A stretch of 64,000 nucleotides of DNA from WJMB01 sp964581465 (GTDB taxonomy: Bacteria > RBG-13-66-14). Position numbers and translations under genes: made by a program. Positions 17,112 to 26,196 of the stretch are shown here, one piece after another (the stretch's first letter is position 1; each line of letters opens with the position of its first letter). A model generated the notes under the pieces. That model searched no databases and had not been told where the DNA came from. It saw nothing but the letters and a program-made list of their open reading frames with translations. Where the stretch lies: the NCBI GenBank assembly GCA_964581465.1, contig CAZOOP010000013.1, positions 18,544-82,543 on the forward strand, written 5' to 3'.

Positions 17112-18439
17112 GCACACCCTTCAGCTTCGTCGAGCTCATCGCCCGCAAGCGCGACGGCAAGAAGCTGCGCGACGCGGACTGGCGGGTTGTGGCCCGATCC
17201 GCCGCCGCTCTGAAGCGCGACCCCGACAACGCCCCGGTGCCCACCTGCCAGCTCAGCGCCCTGTTAATGGCCGCCTATCTGCGCGGGATGGCCTTTTCCG
17301 AGACCCGAGCGCTGACCACGGCCGTGGCCGACTCCGGCGAGCGCCTCGACTGGTCCGGCGTCGACCGTCCCACCGTCGACAAGCACTCCACCGGCGGGGT
17401 GGGCGACAAGCTCTCGTTGATCGCGGTTCCCCTGTTGGCCGCCTGCGGCGCCGCCGTGCCCAAGCTCTCCGGACGCGCCCTGGGCCACACCGGCGGAACC
17501 ATCGACAAGCTGGAGTCCATCCCCGGCCTGCGGCTGGAGTACACCGCCGCCGAGCTGGGCGTTCTGCTGCGCGAGAACGGCTGCTTCATCGCCGGGCACA
17601 GCGCCGCTCTGGCCCCCGCCGACGCCGTTCTCTACCATCTGCGCGACGTCACCGCCACCGTGGCCTCGCGCCCCCTGGTGGCGGCCAGTATCGTCGGCAA
17701 GAAGCTGGCCGCCGGCGCCGGGACCTTCGTCATCGACGTCAAGAGCGGTCGCGGGGCCATCTTCCGCTCGCAGCGGGAGAGCCTGCGCCTGGCCCGGGAT
17801 ATCGTCCGTCTGGCCAGGGACGCCGGGCGGCGCTGCGTTTGCCTGCTGACCGGCATGGATCAACCCCTGGGACGCGCCGTGGGCAACGCCCTGGAGGTCG
17901 AGGAGGCTTTGGCCGTCCTCGACGGCGAGGGACCGGGCGCTGTGCGCGACCTGGCTTTGGAGCTGACGGCCCGGGGTCTCAAGACCTGCGGACTGGCCGG
18001 GACGATCGACGAAGCCCGGGAGACAGCCCGACGGCGCCTCGACGACGGCGCGGCTCACGAGTTCTTCGAGCGGATGATAACCGCCCAGGGCGGCGACCTG
18101 TGCGCCTTTGTCAAACGATCCCACCACGGTATAGCCGAAGAGACCCTGACCGCGCCAAGTTCCGGCTGGCTGCGCCGGATCGGCGCGCGGGCCGTGGCCC
18201 GGGCCGCGATGCTCCTCGGCGCCGGTCGCGAGCGTTCCGCCGACGCAATCGACCACGAGGCCGGGGTGCTGCTGGCCGTCGAGCGCGGCGATCGGGTGGA
18301 AACCGGTCAACCCCTGGCCCGGCTCCACACCCGTCGCCCGGAGACCCTGGCCGCGGCGCGCAAGGCCCTGGCCGGAGCCTTCGTTATCAGCGCGGACCGC
18401 CCGACGCCCCACAGGCTGCTGCGCGAGGTGGTCGAGTAG
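17108..18439 (+). CDS. deoA: Thymidine/pyrimidine-nucleoside phosphorylase
   Basis: 443 aa from GTG 17108. Catalyses phosphorolysis of thymidine or uridine/deoxyuridine to free base and (deoxy)ribose 1-phosphate. The family signature LSGRALGHTGGTIDKLESI is present, preceded by the phosphate-binding DKHSTGGVGDKLSL, with ASIVGKKLAAGA and VIDVKSGRGAIF downstream and a C-terminal alpha/beta lid (DHEAGVLLAVERGDRVETGQPL). Length and motifs fit the pyrimidine-nucleoside phosphorylase subgroup as well as DeoA; the two cannot be separated here. Other salvage genes are absent apart from hpt 8 kb upstream. A GC-rich hairpin lies 34 bp after the stop. Confidence 0.92.
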   Translation: MSTPFSFVELIARKRDGKKLRDADWRVVARSAAALKRDPDNAPVPTCQLSALLMAAYLRGMAFSETRALTTAVADSGERLDWSGVDRPTVDKHSTGGVGDKLSLIAVPLLAACGAAVPKLSGRALGHTGGTIDKLESIPGLRLEYTAAELGVLLRENGCFIAGHSAALAPADAVLYHLRDVTATVASRPLVAASIVGKKLAAGAGTFVIDVKSGRGAIFRSQRESLRLARDIVRLARDAGRRCVCLLTGMDQPLGRAVGNALEVEEALAVLDGEGPGAVRDLALELTARGLKTCGLAGTIDEARETARRRLDDGAAHEFFERMITAQGGDLCAFVKRSHHGIAEETLTAPSSGWLRRIGARAVARAAMLLGAGRERSADAIDHEAGVLLAVERGDRVETGQPLARLHTRRPETLAAARKALAGAFVISADRPTPHRLLREVVE

Positions 18440-18473
18440 ACGACCGGTTCAGCTCAGCCACCAGGCAAAACCA

Positions 18474-18497
18474 CGGCGGGGTCTTTAGACCCCGCCG
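18474..18497 (+). terminator. Hairpin after deoA (CGGCGGGGTC stem)
   Basis: 10-bp perfect stem CGGCGGGGTC / GACCCCGCCG around the loop TTTA. There is no U-tract. The same hairpin (8-bp stem, same loop) follows the gene ending at 21010. Confidence 0.6.
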
Positions 18498-18901
18498 CTG
18501 CATTCCGGAAGGGGTCATGACAAGAAACCGAAACAAACATCCGCATCTTCGGGCAGCCGCTTGGTCAGAAGGCTTGGCAATTTTCTTGCGCGGCGTCAAC
18601 CAGCGAAAACGGTGTCCTGTCGAAGCATAGCAATGCTAAAGAGCTCAGTGACGACGGCGCAGGAAGCGAGGGCTGAAGCGAGGATGGGGATGGCGAAGCG
18701 CTTCATGGTCGCTCCTAGCATTTTCCTCTACATAAATCTAGTGGAAAACGCAACATGACTGGGGCAGGTGCAAAACTCCCTTGAGCATGGCCCGCAAGGC
18801 GTTGTTTACACGCCGCGGCGCCGGATGGCGGGAGTCACGACCGGGCGCGTGGGGCGTGAGGTATGAGGGCGAAGAGGACGAGACGACGGTTTGTTATCGA
18901 A

Positions 18902-19258
18902 GGGATTATCACCAGAGACTGAACGGGCTTCGAAAAGACAAAGCGCGGCACATAGGCGACACATCGGAGGAAATGCTGTTGATATATCACGAATGATCCT
19001 GGATCGATAATCTAATAGACGCCTTCATCTTTGATATAGCTATCAGGATAAAGCAGATAGTCCGCTTGATACTACGAAGCCGGGTTGCAAGTCAACAATC
19101 CGGACTCCCCGACTCTCAGCGTCCTGTTTTAACGCGCCTGGCTAGAACCTGCTGGTTTTGCGCCATTGGCAGAGTAAAAATGAAACGAAAAACGCTGCGA
19201 AAACGCCGATAAACAAGCCACCATTCGAGTATAAGCCGCTGATATCAGTGTAAAACCG
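18902..19258 (+). repeat. R2 MITE-like element, degenerate copy; fills most of the 18440-19405 gap
   Basis: Starts with GGGATTATCAC and ACTGAACGGGCTT, and carries the core CAAGTCAACAATCCGGACT and CCCCGACTCTCAGCGTCC at about 19090-19132 followed by CTGGTTTTGCGCCA. The right end is decayed. A reverse-orientation piece at about 26105-26155 is closest to this copy. The rest of the gap (18500-18900) shows nothing recognisable. Confidence 0.5.
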
Positions 19259-19405
19259 CCGCTGTGCTAATAATGTCTGTCGGTTATTAACAGGCCCGTG
19301 TTTTATCTCGACATATAATAATAACATAAGATAATATATAAACGTATGTATGTTGTTTACGCTAACTTTTTCTTACAGCAGATAACCTCAAAAGGAGGGC
19401 GGAGA

Positions 19406-21010
19406 ATGAAACGGATGCTGTTACTCGTTTTGGCCTTGGTGTTAGTTGCAACCGCAGGCGCTGATGAATGGGTTATCGAGACGGTCGATTCCGATGATGA
19501 TGTCGGTTGGTACACCTCCTTGGCGCTGGATTCCAGCGGCAACCCGCACATCTCGTACCACGACGACGGCAACGAAAACCTCAAGTACGCCCGCTGGAAC
19601 GGCGCGAGCTGGGAGATCGAGACGGTCGATTCCGATGATGATGTCGGTTGGTACACCTCCCTGGCGCTTGATTCCAGCGGCAACCCGCACATCTCTTACC
19701 ACGACAAGGGCACCGGCGACCTTCAGTACGCCGCCTGGAATGGCGCGAGCTGGCAGATCGAGACGGTGGATTCGGGTGGTGATGTAGGCGATTCGACCTC
19801 CTTGGCGCTGGATTCCAGCAATAACCCACACATCTCCTACTATGACATCATCAACGACAATCTCAAGTACGCCGCCTGGAATGGCGCGAGCTGGGAGATC
19901 GAGACGGTGGATTCGGCAGATTATGTAGGCAAGTACACTTCCCTGGCGCTGGATTCCAGCGGCAACCCGCATATTTCATATTACGATGACGATAACAAAG
20001 ACCTCAAGTACGCCGTCTGGAACGGTTCGAGCTGGCTAATCGAGACGGTGGATTCGACTGGTGATGTCGGCAGTTACACCTCCATTGATCTGGATTCCCA
20101 AGGCAACGCACACATCTCCTATCACGACAATACCAACGGAAACCTCAAGTACGCTTGGAATAATCAGTCTCCAACGGCCTTCAGCCTGCTCAGTCCCGCC
20201 GACGGCGCCACCGTCGACGACTACCCCCTGTGCGACTGGGAGGATTCGACCGACCCCGAAGGCGGGGATATCACCTACGATCTGTGGTATTCAACCGATG
20301 ACCAGTTCGACACCTACGAGGAGCTCATCGGCCTGACCGACTCGGAGCACCAGTTCAGCGACACCGAGCTGGATCCGGATACCACCTACCACTGGAAGGT
20401 CGTTGCCACCGACGGCTATCTCGAAACCTGGTCCAGTGAGACTTGGAGCTTCTACGTGCCGAACAATGTCAGCATCGACGGCGTCGAGCTGGCGGCGAAT
20501 CCCGCCGCCGACGGCGTTCTGCTGGGCTGGAGCATCAGCGGCGACGTGCCCGCCGGTGTTCGCATCCTGCGCGGTGTGGATGAACCCGTCGGTGTTTCAG
20601 GTTCGTTAGGTGGTGAGACCACCCGCTGGCTGGATCGTGGTGTCGAACCCGGCGGGAGCTACGTCTACTGGCTCGAAGCCACCGATAGCGACGGTCGCAC
20701 CGAGCGATACGGCCCGACGGCTGCCGTGGTCGTTCCCGAGACTCAGAGCGTCCTGACCCTGGAGGCCCCCTGGCCCAGTCCGGCGACGAACGGCGTGACA
20801 CTGGCCTTCGAACTGCCGCCGGATGCGGGCGATGCGAGCGTCACCATCTACGACTTGGCCGGACGGATCGTCGAGACCGTCGACATCGACGCCATCCCCG
20901 GACGCCAAACATTGATGATAGACACCACCGCCTATCGCCCCGGGGTCTATCTGCTAAGGCTGGAGACGTGGAACGAATCGCTCAGCCGCCGGGTGGTTAT
21001 CGGCCACTAG
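19406..21010 (+). CDS. Secreted repeat protein with five 47-aa repeats, Fn3-like domains and a FlgD/type-IX-like tail
   Basis: 534 aa from ATG 19406, placed after AAAGGAGGGCGGAGA; the frame extends upstream to 19346 without coding sense. Signal peptide MKRMLLLVLALVLVATAGA. Residues about 22-256 are five nearly identical 47-aa units of the form W-x-IETVDS...TSLALDSSGNPHISY...LKYA.WNGAS, probably blades of a beta-propeller-like fold. Then an Fn3-like domain (AFSLLSPADGATV...WKVVATDGY), a second beta-sandwich (ILRGVDEPVGVSG), and a final about 80-aa tail (LEAPWPSPATNGVTLAFEL; VTIYDLAGRIVETVD; GVYLLRLET) of the FlgD-Ig/Por-secretion-tail type, which in FCB bacteria directs type IX export. A hairpin follows. 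Confidence 0.85.
   Translation: MKRMLLLVLALVLVATAGADEWVIETVDSDDDVGWYTSLALDSSGNPHISYHDDGNENLKYARWNGASWEIETVDSDDDVGWYTSLALDSSGNPHISYHDKGTGDLQYAAWNGASWQIETVDSGGDVGDSTSLALDSSNNPHISYYDIINDNLKYAAWNGASWEIETVDSADYVGKYTSLALDSSGNPHISYYDDDNKDLKYAVWNGSSWLIETVDSTGDVGSYTSIDLDSQGNAHISYHDNTNGNLKYAWNNQSPTAFSLLSPADGATVDDYPLCDWEDSTDPEGGDITYDLWYSTDDQFDTYEELIGLTDSEHQFSDTELDPDTTYHWKVVATDGYLETWSSETWSFYVPNNVSIDGVELAANPAADGVLLGWSISGDVPAGVRILRGVDEPVGVSGSLGGETTRWLDRGVEPGGSYVYWLEATDSDGRTERYGPTAAVVVPETQSVLTLEAPWPSPATNGVTLAFELPPDAGDASVTIYDLAGRIVETVDIDAIPGRQTLMIDTTAYRPGVYLLRLETWNESLSRRVVIGH
19469..20173 (+). repeat. Five tandem 141-bp coding repeats
   Basis: Units start near 19469, 19610, 19751, 19892 and 20033. Units 1 and 2 share long identical stretches at DNA level, for example GATTCCGATGATGATGTCGG, which indicates recent duplication or gene conversion. 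Confidence 0.8.
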
Positions 21011-21041
21011 AGGGCGATTGGCATAGTTGATGTATTGTTGT

Positions 21042-21061
21042 GCGGGGTCTTTAGACCCCGC
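21042..21061 (+). terminator. Hairpin after the repeat protein gene
   Basis: 8-bp stem GCGGGGTC / GACCCCGC with loop TTTA, 31 bp after the stop; same sequence as the hairpin at 18474-18497. Confidence 0.55.
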
Positions 21062-21267
21062 CGCTTGTTTCCGGTACGGTTATGCAGCGCTTGTTACCTG
21101 CCGACGCAGGAGGTCGGATGGTGAAGGCGCTCGACATAACAACCCGCTGATGCCTTCAACTCGATCAACGGCCTGTTGATATATGGGCCAAGCCAGCTAA
21201 CAACCCGCTTTCAGCGTATCATCCGGCAAAGGCTGCCTTCAGACGGCTCCAGGATTAGGCGTAGTCC

Positions 21268-21299
21268 CAAGGGGGGCGGCCCACAGACCGACCCCCTTG
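21268..21299 (-). terminator. Possible terminator after the ABC-transporter genes
   Basis: Inverted repeat CAAGGGGG / CCCCCTTG with a 16-nt loop, 40 bp beyond the last permease stop. The rest of 21062-21339 shows nothing. Confidence 0.35.
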
Positions 21300-21339
21300 C
21301 TAAACCAATCAGTGATCCGTTGAGCAGGTCCGTAGAGCA

Positions 21340-22350
21340 CTAGGCCGCCTTCAGGCGGTGACGCAGCCTGCCCACGGCGAAGACGATCAGTCCTAGGCCC
21401 ATCACCAGGGCGATGCTCACTTCAAGGACCAATGAAGGCCAGTTTCCGTCGGTTACCGAGCCAAAACCCCGTGCAAGCCAGTAGGTGGGCAGCCACCACA
21501 TGGTGGCCTCCCAGGCGGGTGGAATCAGGGCGGCCACGACCGGGGGGAAGATGATGATCGCCATGGCCTTGAAGTAGGTCATCATCTGCATCTCGGAGTT
21601 GGCGTAGAGGCCGAGCAGCAATCCCAGACCCGACCCCGTGGCCACTCCCACGGCGGAAACGGCCAACAGGGCGCCCCAGTTGACGCTCAGACCCATCAGC
21701 AGGTAGATCAACGGCGGCAATACAAAGGAGAGCAGCCCGGCGGCCAGGGACTTTCCCACCAGGTACTCGGAACGGGAGAGGGGGCTGACGGCCAGGGCGG
21801 CGCTGACTCCGGAGATGCGCTCCTCCATCAGCGAGAAGCCCACGGCCAGGGCGCCGACCACTCCGCCGAAGAGGGCGAAGCACTGGGCGAAGACGTTGCG
21901 CCAGCGCGTCAGGGCGTTGTCCTCGTCGACGACTACCTCGATGGAGGACCCGGGCAGCGGAGATCCCTCCAGGGCCGCCTGGGCGACCGCCACAGCCCTG
22001 CCGGCGGCCTCGAGGGCGCCTTCATCTTCATCGCCCTGGAGCAGCAGGGTCAGCTCGCCGTCACGCAGCACCACGCCGGGGGTGTCGCTCTGTCGGGCGA
22101 CGACGTCCTCCAGCTCGTCGCGGTCGTCGACCTCGATCAGTTTGGCCAGCCGGGAAAGCTCGCTCCGGGCCGCGGCGGGGAGATCGTCGGGAACGGCCAA
22201 CACCAGTTCGAAGCTGGCGGCGGCGGGGAGGATCAGTTGGAAGATCAAGACCATCAGCAGGGGACCGAAGAGCCCGAAGATGACCATCCGATTGCGGAAG
22301 ATGCTCTTGTACTCCCTGCGGAGGGATGTCAGCAGGCGGCGCGTTTTCAT
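21340..22350 (-). CDS. ABC-2 type transporter permease (second permease)
   Basis: 336 aa. Layout typical of ABC-2/NatB-like exporters: one N-terminal membrane helix (RMVIFGLFGPLLMVLIFQLILPAA), a large extracytoplasmic loop of about 120 residues (ELVLAVPDDLPAAARSEL...), then five to six helices in the C-terminal half (CFALFGGVVGALAVGFSLMEERISG, where the MEER-x-x-G signature of this family is visible; LLSFVLPPLIYLLMGLSV; GLGLLLGLYANS; AIIIFPPVVAALIPPA). It overlaps the upstream permease by 4 bp (ATGA). Probably forms a heterodimeric channel with that permease, driven by the ATPase at 23495. Substrate unknown. Confidence 0.88.
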   Translation of the reverse strand: MKTRRLLTSLRREYKSIFRNRMVIFGLFGPLLMVLIFQLILPAAASFELVLAVPDDLPAAARSELSRLAKLIEVDDRDELEDVVARQSDTPGVVLRDGELTLLLQGDEDEGALEAAGRAVAVAQAALEGSPLPGSSIEVVVDEDNALTRWRNVFAQCFALFGGVVGALAVGFSLMEERISGVSAALAVSPLSRSEYLVGKSLAAGLLSFVLPPLIYLLMGLSVNWGALLAVSAVGVATGSGLGLLLGLYANSEMQMMTYFKAMAIIIFPPVVAALIPPAWEATMWWLPTYWLARGFGSVTDGNWPSLVLEVSIALVMGLGLIVFAVGRLRHRLKAA

Positions 22351-23483
22351 CGGAGGGCCTCCTTTCCTTGGCCGTCACCAATACCCAGGGAGACGCCCCA
22401 GAGTCGACGGCGGAATACCCAGCCCCCGAAGACCAGGGCGAAGGCGGTCACGGCGATGGCGTAGGCGAGGTTGAGCCAGAGAACGTCGGCCTGTCCGGTG
22501 GGGAAGAAGGCCTCGCGGACCAGGCGCAGGATCGGGTAGGTCGGCAAGTAGGCGAACTCGGGGAAGCTCGGCACGAAGAGGGAGCTCACGGGCAGGCTGA
22601 TGCCGAAGGTCACCAGGGCGCCGGTGAGGATGAAGCCGGTCAACGATTTGAAGAAGCCGGAAAGCAGGAAGGCCAGCCCGGCGGCGAACAGGCAGAGCAG
22701 CACGGCGGAGACCATCGCCAGGCCCAGGCCGGGGAAGAGCCCCCAGACGCCCACAGTGGTCACGAAGGCCTCGGCGAGGACGAAGATGCTCAGCGCCAGG
22801 GCCTTGGCGGTGAGGATCTCGCCCATGCCGGCGGGGCTGGTGCGCAGGGAGTCGATGGTGCCCCGGCTGCGCTCGCCTGTCATCAGCACCGCGCCGAACC
22901 AGAGCCCGATGATGAAGGCCTCGCCGAAGACGAACATGGGAACTATGGCCCGTCCTGCAGTGGGTTTCTCGCTCCAGGAATAGCCGGGCAACAGCTCGCG
23001 CGGCGGCTCCTCCAGCTCTTCACCGTCGGTGAGCAGGGAAGCCAGCCATTGGTCCGTCGTCTGGGCCGTCAACCGCCGGGTGGTCTCGGGCAGCAGGTCG
23101 GGCATCAGGTGACGGAAAGCGTAGCCGCCGGCGGCGTCTGCCTCGATGACGATGCCGAAGCCGACGTCGACCTCGGTGACGGCACGGCGGACCGCCGCCT
23201 CGTCTTCCAGCCAGGCGAAGCGCTTGGTTTCCCGGGCGTCGAGCTCACCAGGCTCCACTTCCATCCAGCCCTCGTTTTCGAGGGCCGGGCCGAGCACGGC
23301 GGCCAGGTTGTCACCGGTGGCGTCGTGGAGGAAGAGGGCCTCGTCGACGACGACCTCGCTGCCGCCGAGCAGGTGTCCCAGGACGATCCCAGCGACGACC
23401 ATGGCCACGGTGATCCAGATCAGGTTGCTCTGGACGATATGGCGCAGGTCGGCCCGGGTGAGTTGCCAGATTCGGTTGAGCAC
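22347..23483 (-). CDS. ABC-2 type transporter permease (first permease)
   Basis: 378 aa with the same architecture as its downstream partner: N-terminal helix (LIWITVAMVVAGIVLGHLL), a large periplasmic domain of about 170 residues with no cysteines of note, then six helices (IVPMFVFGEAFIIGLWFGAVLMTGERSRGTID carries the family's E-R-x-x-G-T motif; LSIFVLAEAFVTTVGVWGLF; LCLFAAGLAFLLSG; ALVTFGISLPVSSLF; WLNLAYAIAVTAFALVFGG). Starts 11 bp after the ATPase stop. Two half-size permeases plus one ATPase indicates an exporter of the Nat/multidrug type. Confidence 0.88.
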   Translation of the reverse strand: MLNRIWQLTRADLRHIVQSNLIWITVAMVVAGIVLGHLLGGSEVVVDEALFLHDATGDNLAAVLGPALENEGWMEVEPGELDARETKRFAWLEDEAAVRRAVTEVDVGFGIVIEADAAGGYAFRHLMPDLLPETTRRLTAQTTDQWLASLLTDGEELEEPPRELLPGYSWSEKPTAGRAIVPMFVFGEAFIIGLWFGAVLMTGERSRGTIDSLRTSPAGMGEILTAKALALSIFVLAEAFVTTVGVWGLFPGLGLAMVSAVLLCLFAAGLAFLLSGFFKSLTGFILTGALVTFGISLPVSSLFVPSFPEFAYLPTYPILRLVREAFFPTGQADVLWLNLAYAIAVTAFALVFGGWVFRRRLWGVSLGIGDGQGKEALR

Positions 23484-23494
23484 TTCTCACCTCC

Positions 23495-24346
23495 CTAGAG
23501 ATGCTGGCCGACCAGCTTGACGAAGGCGTCCTCCAGGGTCGCCTCCTTGGTGTGCATGGTGACGACGGCGCCCTCGACCAGCCAGCGGCCCAGCCGCTCG
23601 CGGTCCTCGGCGTCGTCCAGGGATAGCTCACGGGTCGTCGAGCGGCCGTCCTCGATCACCTCGACGGCGATCCGCCGTTCCCCCAGGGCCAGCTTGAGAT
23701 CGTGGGGGGTGTCCACGGCGGCCAGCCGACCGCGGTGGATGAAGGCCACCCGATCGCAGAGGCTGTCGGCTTCGTACATGTTGTGGGTTGTCAGGAAAAC
23801 CGTCACCCCGTTGTCGAGCGCCCGGTGGATCGCCTCGCGGATCACCAGGGCGATGTCGGGGTCGAGGCCGCCGGTGGGCTCATCGAGAAAGAGCGCCCGG
23901 GGATCGGGGATCAGAGCCCGGGCGAAGACCAGGCGCTGGAGCATCCCACGGGAACACTCGGAGCCCCGTTTGTCGGCGGCGTCACCGAGTCCGACCAGCT
24001 CGAGCAACTCCTTGGGGTCCCGGGTCTCGCCGCTGTAGAGGCGGCGGTAGAACTCCAGGTTCTCCAGCACGGTGAACTTTTCGTAGATGTTGGGCAGCTC
24101 GAAGCTGACACCGATCTGCTCGAAGTAGGCCGGTTCGGGGTTGCGCAGGTCGTGGTCCAGGATGCGCACCGTGCCCCCCTGCAGGGGCAACTGGCCGGTG
24201 AGCAGCTTGATCGTTGTCGACTTGCCGGCGCCGTTGGGGCCGAGGAAGCCGAAGCACTCGCCGCGCTCGACGGTGAAGTCGATGCCGTCGACGGCGGGCG
24301 GGGCGTCTTTCTCGTAACGAAAACGCAGGTTCTCGACCGTGATCAT
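23495..24346 (-). CDS. ABC transporter ATP-binding protein
   Basis: 283 aa. Energises the two permeases encoded just downstream. Walker A FLGPNGAGKSTTIKLL (about residues 34-49), a Q-loop area (YFEQIGVSFELPNIYEKFT), signature region CSRGMLQRL in place of LSGGQ, Walker B ALFLDEPTGGLDP, and the switch His in FLTTHNMYEAD. The weak signature motif is common in ABC-2 exporter ATPases. The C-terminal about 65 residues form the small extra domain typical of these proteins. A wHTH regulator and membrane protein are encoded 0.5 kb upstream in the same direction. Confidence 0.92.
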   Translation of the reverse strand: MITVENLRFRYEKDAPPAVDGIDFTVERGECFGFLGPNGAGKSTTIKLLTGQLPLQGGTVRILDHDLRNPEPAYFEQIGVSFELPNIYEKFTVLENLEFYRRLYSGETRDPKELLELVGLGDAADKRGSECSRGMLQRLVFARALIPDPRALFLDEPTGGLDPDIALVIREAIHRALDNGVTVFLTTHNMYEADSLCDRVAFIHRGRLAAVDTPHDLKLALGERRIAVEVIEDGRSTTRELSLDDAEDRERLGRWLVEGAVVTMHTKEATLEDAFVKLVGQHL

Positions 24347-24841
24347 GGTTCCTCCAGTGTGTTGTAAGTCTGTTCAAAAACAGGTTTGTCAGGCAAACTA
24401 ACTTGGGCAAAAAAGATGAAATGGTCAGGGATTATCACTCGCTCTTGGACCGGTTTGGATCGCTCTCGGTTGTCATTCTACGCTGGACAGCTCAGCATCC
24501 CGTGATTTCCTGATGATCGATTTGCGGCGACGGTGATTGTCCGCTCGTGGCGCCGTTTGCAATCGAGAGGTTGCCGGTCCGGACAAGCCGTCTGGAATCG
24601 CGACCGATCGAGTCAGCGACCTGGGCGAGGAGGGCATAAAGAGCATCCACCTCGTAGCGGCTCTGGTCGCTCCTGCTGTTCGTCCGGTACACTCTGACAA
24701 TCCTGCCGCGCTTGGTGTCAGTCAGCGGTTCTGGATATGCGGTGATCGACGCGTTACCAGAGGTGTTTCGGCAGGAAGCGATCGGCTCGGGTCTCGCCGG
24801 TCACTCCGAGCGGGTAGACTCGGCGGGGTCTCGGTCCGGGG
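24347..24841. other. 495-bp intergenic region
   Basis: Contains a fragment of the R2/R3 terminus at 24428-24438 (GGGATTATCAC followed by TCGCTC). No gene or good promoter is seen, although the ABC operon start must lie on its left edge. Confidence 0.4.
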
Positions 24842-25180
24842 CTATTGGTCGGCTTCGGGTGATTCATCGTCGTCCCGGGCGCCGGCGATGATCTCCTCGA
24901 GCAGCGCCAGGTAGGCCGAGAAGTCGCGACGGCCCGTCGGCGTGGCGCTGTAGCTGGTGCGGGGGATACGCTCGACGAACTCCTTCTTTACCCTGAGGTA
25001 GCCGGCCTCCTCCAGCTTGCGCAGGTGCAGGGAGAGGTTGCCCTTGGTCAGGTTCAGCCGCTTGAGCAGCTCGGTGAACTCCAACGGCTCCTCGGCGGTG
25101 CAGATCAGGCTCATGATGGCCATCCGCGTGCGCTGGTGCAGCACCGGGTTGAGGTTGAAGATTTTGACCGGATTGCCCAT
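24842..25180 (-). CDS. Winged-helix transcriptional regulator (HTH_34/ArsR-like)
   Basis: 112 aa. A single winged-helix domain: NPVLHQRTRMAIMSLICTAEEP, the recognition part FTELLKRLNLTKGNLSLHLRKLEEAGYL, and a wing VKKEFVERIPRTSYSATPTGR, then a helix (FSAYLALLEEIIAGA) likely used for dimerisation. This is the pattern of small regulators annotated as HTH_34, often paired with a membrane protein as here. The gene starts 2 bp after the stop of the membrane-protein gene, so they form one unit, and they may control the ABC exporter downstream. No effector-binding domain is present. Confidence 0.88.
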   Translation of the reverse strand: MGNPVKIFNLNPVLHQRTRMAIMSLICTAEEPLEFTELLKRLNLTKGNLSLHLRKLEEAGYLRVKKEFVERIPRTSYSATPTGRRDFSAYLALLEEIIAGARDDDESPEADQ

Positions 25181-25182
25181 GG

Positions 25183-25833
25183 TCAGTCACGGGGGCCGTC
25201 TTCGACCCGGCTGAAGGCGATCAGGGGCAGGCCCCAGCAGACGGCGACCTTGTAAAAGGGGTAGCCGTGGAGAAGGAAGGTCGCCGGCAGGGCCAGGGCG
25301 AGCGCGCTGAGGCCCAGCACCAGCACGCTGCGCAGACGCACGATGGAGGTGAAGGCGGTCAGCATCGCCGCGGCGGCGGCGGAGAGGAAGCCGAAGATGT
25401 AGTCTCCCTGTCCGGCCCGGGCCAGCAGGATCGTTCCCAGGGCGCCGACGAGGGCGAAGGGCACCAGGCGCAGGTAATCGGCGCGCATCATCTGGCCGAT
25501 GACGCCGAAGAGGGAGTAGCCCTCGCGCCGGGCCGCCCGGGCGATCCCCAGGCTCTTGATGGCGGTGAAGACGGCGATGGCCAGCCCGCCAACGATCCAG
25601 AGCACGCTGGACTTCTCCAGACCGGCGATGACCGGCGGGGCGTAGTCGAGGATCAACTGCATCCCGACGCCGATGACCACGGCGGCGATCCCCATGAGCA
25701 GAAAGAGGTGGCTGATCTCTTGGGAGACCTTGCGGAACAGGGCGCTCTTGCCGCTTTTATCGACCAGGCGCCGGATGTGACGCAGGTCCTCGATGCTCTC
25801 GCGGACATCCTCGGGCAGTTGTCGCTGGTTCAT
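25183..25833 (-). CDS. Multi-pass membrane protein paired with the wHTH regulator
   Basis: 216 aa from ATG 25833, which has GGAGAG 4-5 bp upstream; the open frame extends 41 codons further but without a good ribosome site and across the promoter. After a charged cytoplasmic start (LPEDVRESIEDLRHIRRLVDKSGKS) there are about six hydrophobic helices, including LFLLMGIAAVVIGVGMQLIL, VLWIVGGLAIAVFTAIKSLG, LVPFALVGALGTILLARAG and LVLGLSALALALPATFLL. No known transport motif. Regulator/membrane-protein pairs of this type are widespread; the role here is unknown. Confidence 0.75.
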   Translation of the reverse strand: MNQRQLPEDVRESIEDLRHIRRLVDKSGKSALFRKVSQEISHLFLLMGIAAVVIGVGMQLILDYAPPVIAGLEKSSVLWIVGGLAIAVFTAIKSLGIARAARREGYSLFGVIGQMMRADYLRLVPFALVGALGTILLARAGQGDYIFGFLSAAAAAMLTAFTSIVRLRSVLVLGLSALALALPATFLLHGYPFYKVAVCWGLPLIAFSRVEDGPRD

Positions 25834-25896
25834 CTCTCCACCTGACGGGGGCGGCCTGTCTGATTGCAGACCGGTATGTGTCACAAACCGCTTGCT

Positions 25897-25925
25897 AGTA
25901 TAGACCAAATCCGTTGGTTCGTCAA
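25897..25925 (-). promoter_or_regulatory. Sigma-70-type promoter for the membrane protein/wHTH unit
   Basis: On the minus strand TTGACG (25920-25925), a 17-bp spacer and TATACT (25897-25902), about 65 bp before ATG 25833. This also argues against the longer reading frame. Confidence 0.75.
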
Positions 25926-26104
25926 GCGCCGGGAGACTCTTTTGCTGGCGATTCAATTACGTTTAGTTAGAAGCAGGGATCCTCATCCTTGCCTGAACTG
26001 ACATACATCGCTAATAGTTTGTTATTATGTGCGTTATAGTTGTTTCTGTGCCTTGCTTGGTGGCGCGAAACCAGTTGGGTTATTAAGAGACCAGCTCAAA
26101 GAGA

Positions 26105-26155
26105 AGACAGAGAGTCGGGGAGTCCGGATTGTTGATTTGCATCCCGGCTTCCCAG
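26105..26155 (-). repeat. R2 core fragment, reverse orientation
   Basis: GAGTCGGGGAGTCCGGATTG followed by TTGATTTGCATCCCGGCTT is the reverse complement of the core at about 19076-19125. Confidence 0.55.
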
Positions 26156-26196
26156 TGACAAGTAAGCTATCTGCTTTCTAATAATGTCTTTATCAG

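Noticed and set aside
19406..21010. CRISPR-like array from the tandem repeats
   Set aside because: The repeats are coding, 141 bp, with no separate spacers.
24537..24914. 125-aa plus-strand frame
   Set aside because: Overlaps the wHTH gene antisense and runs through R2/R3-type DNA; Ser/Arg-rich with no pattern.
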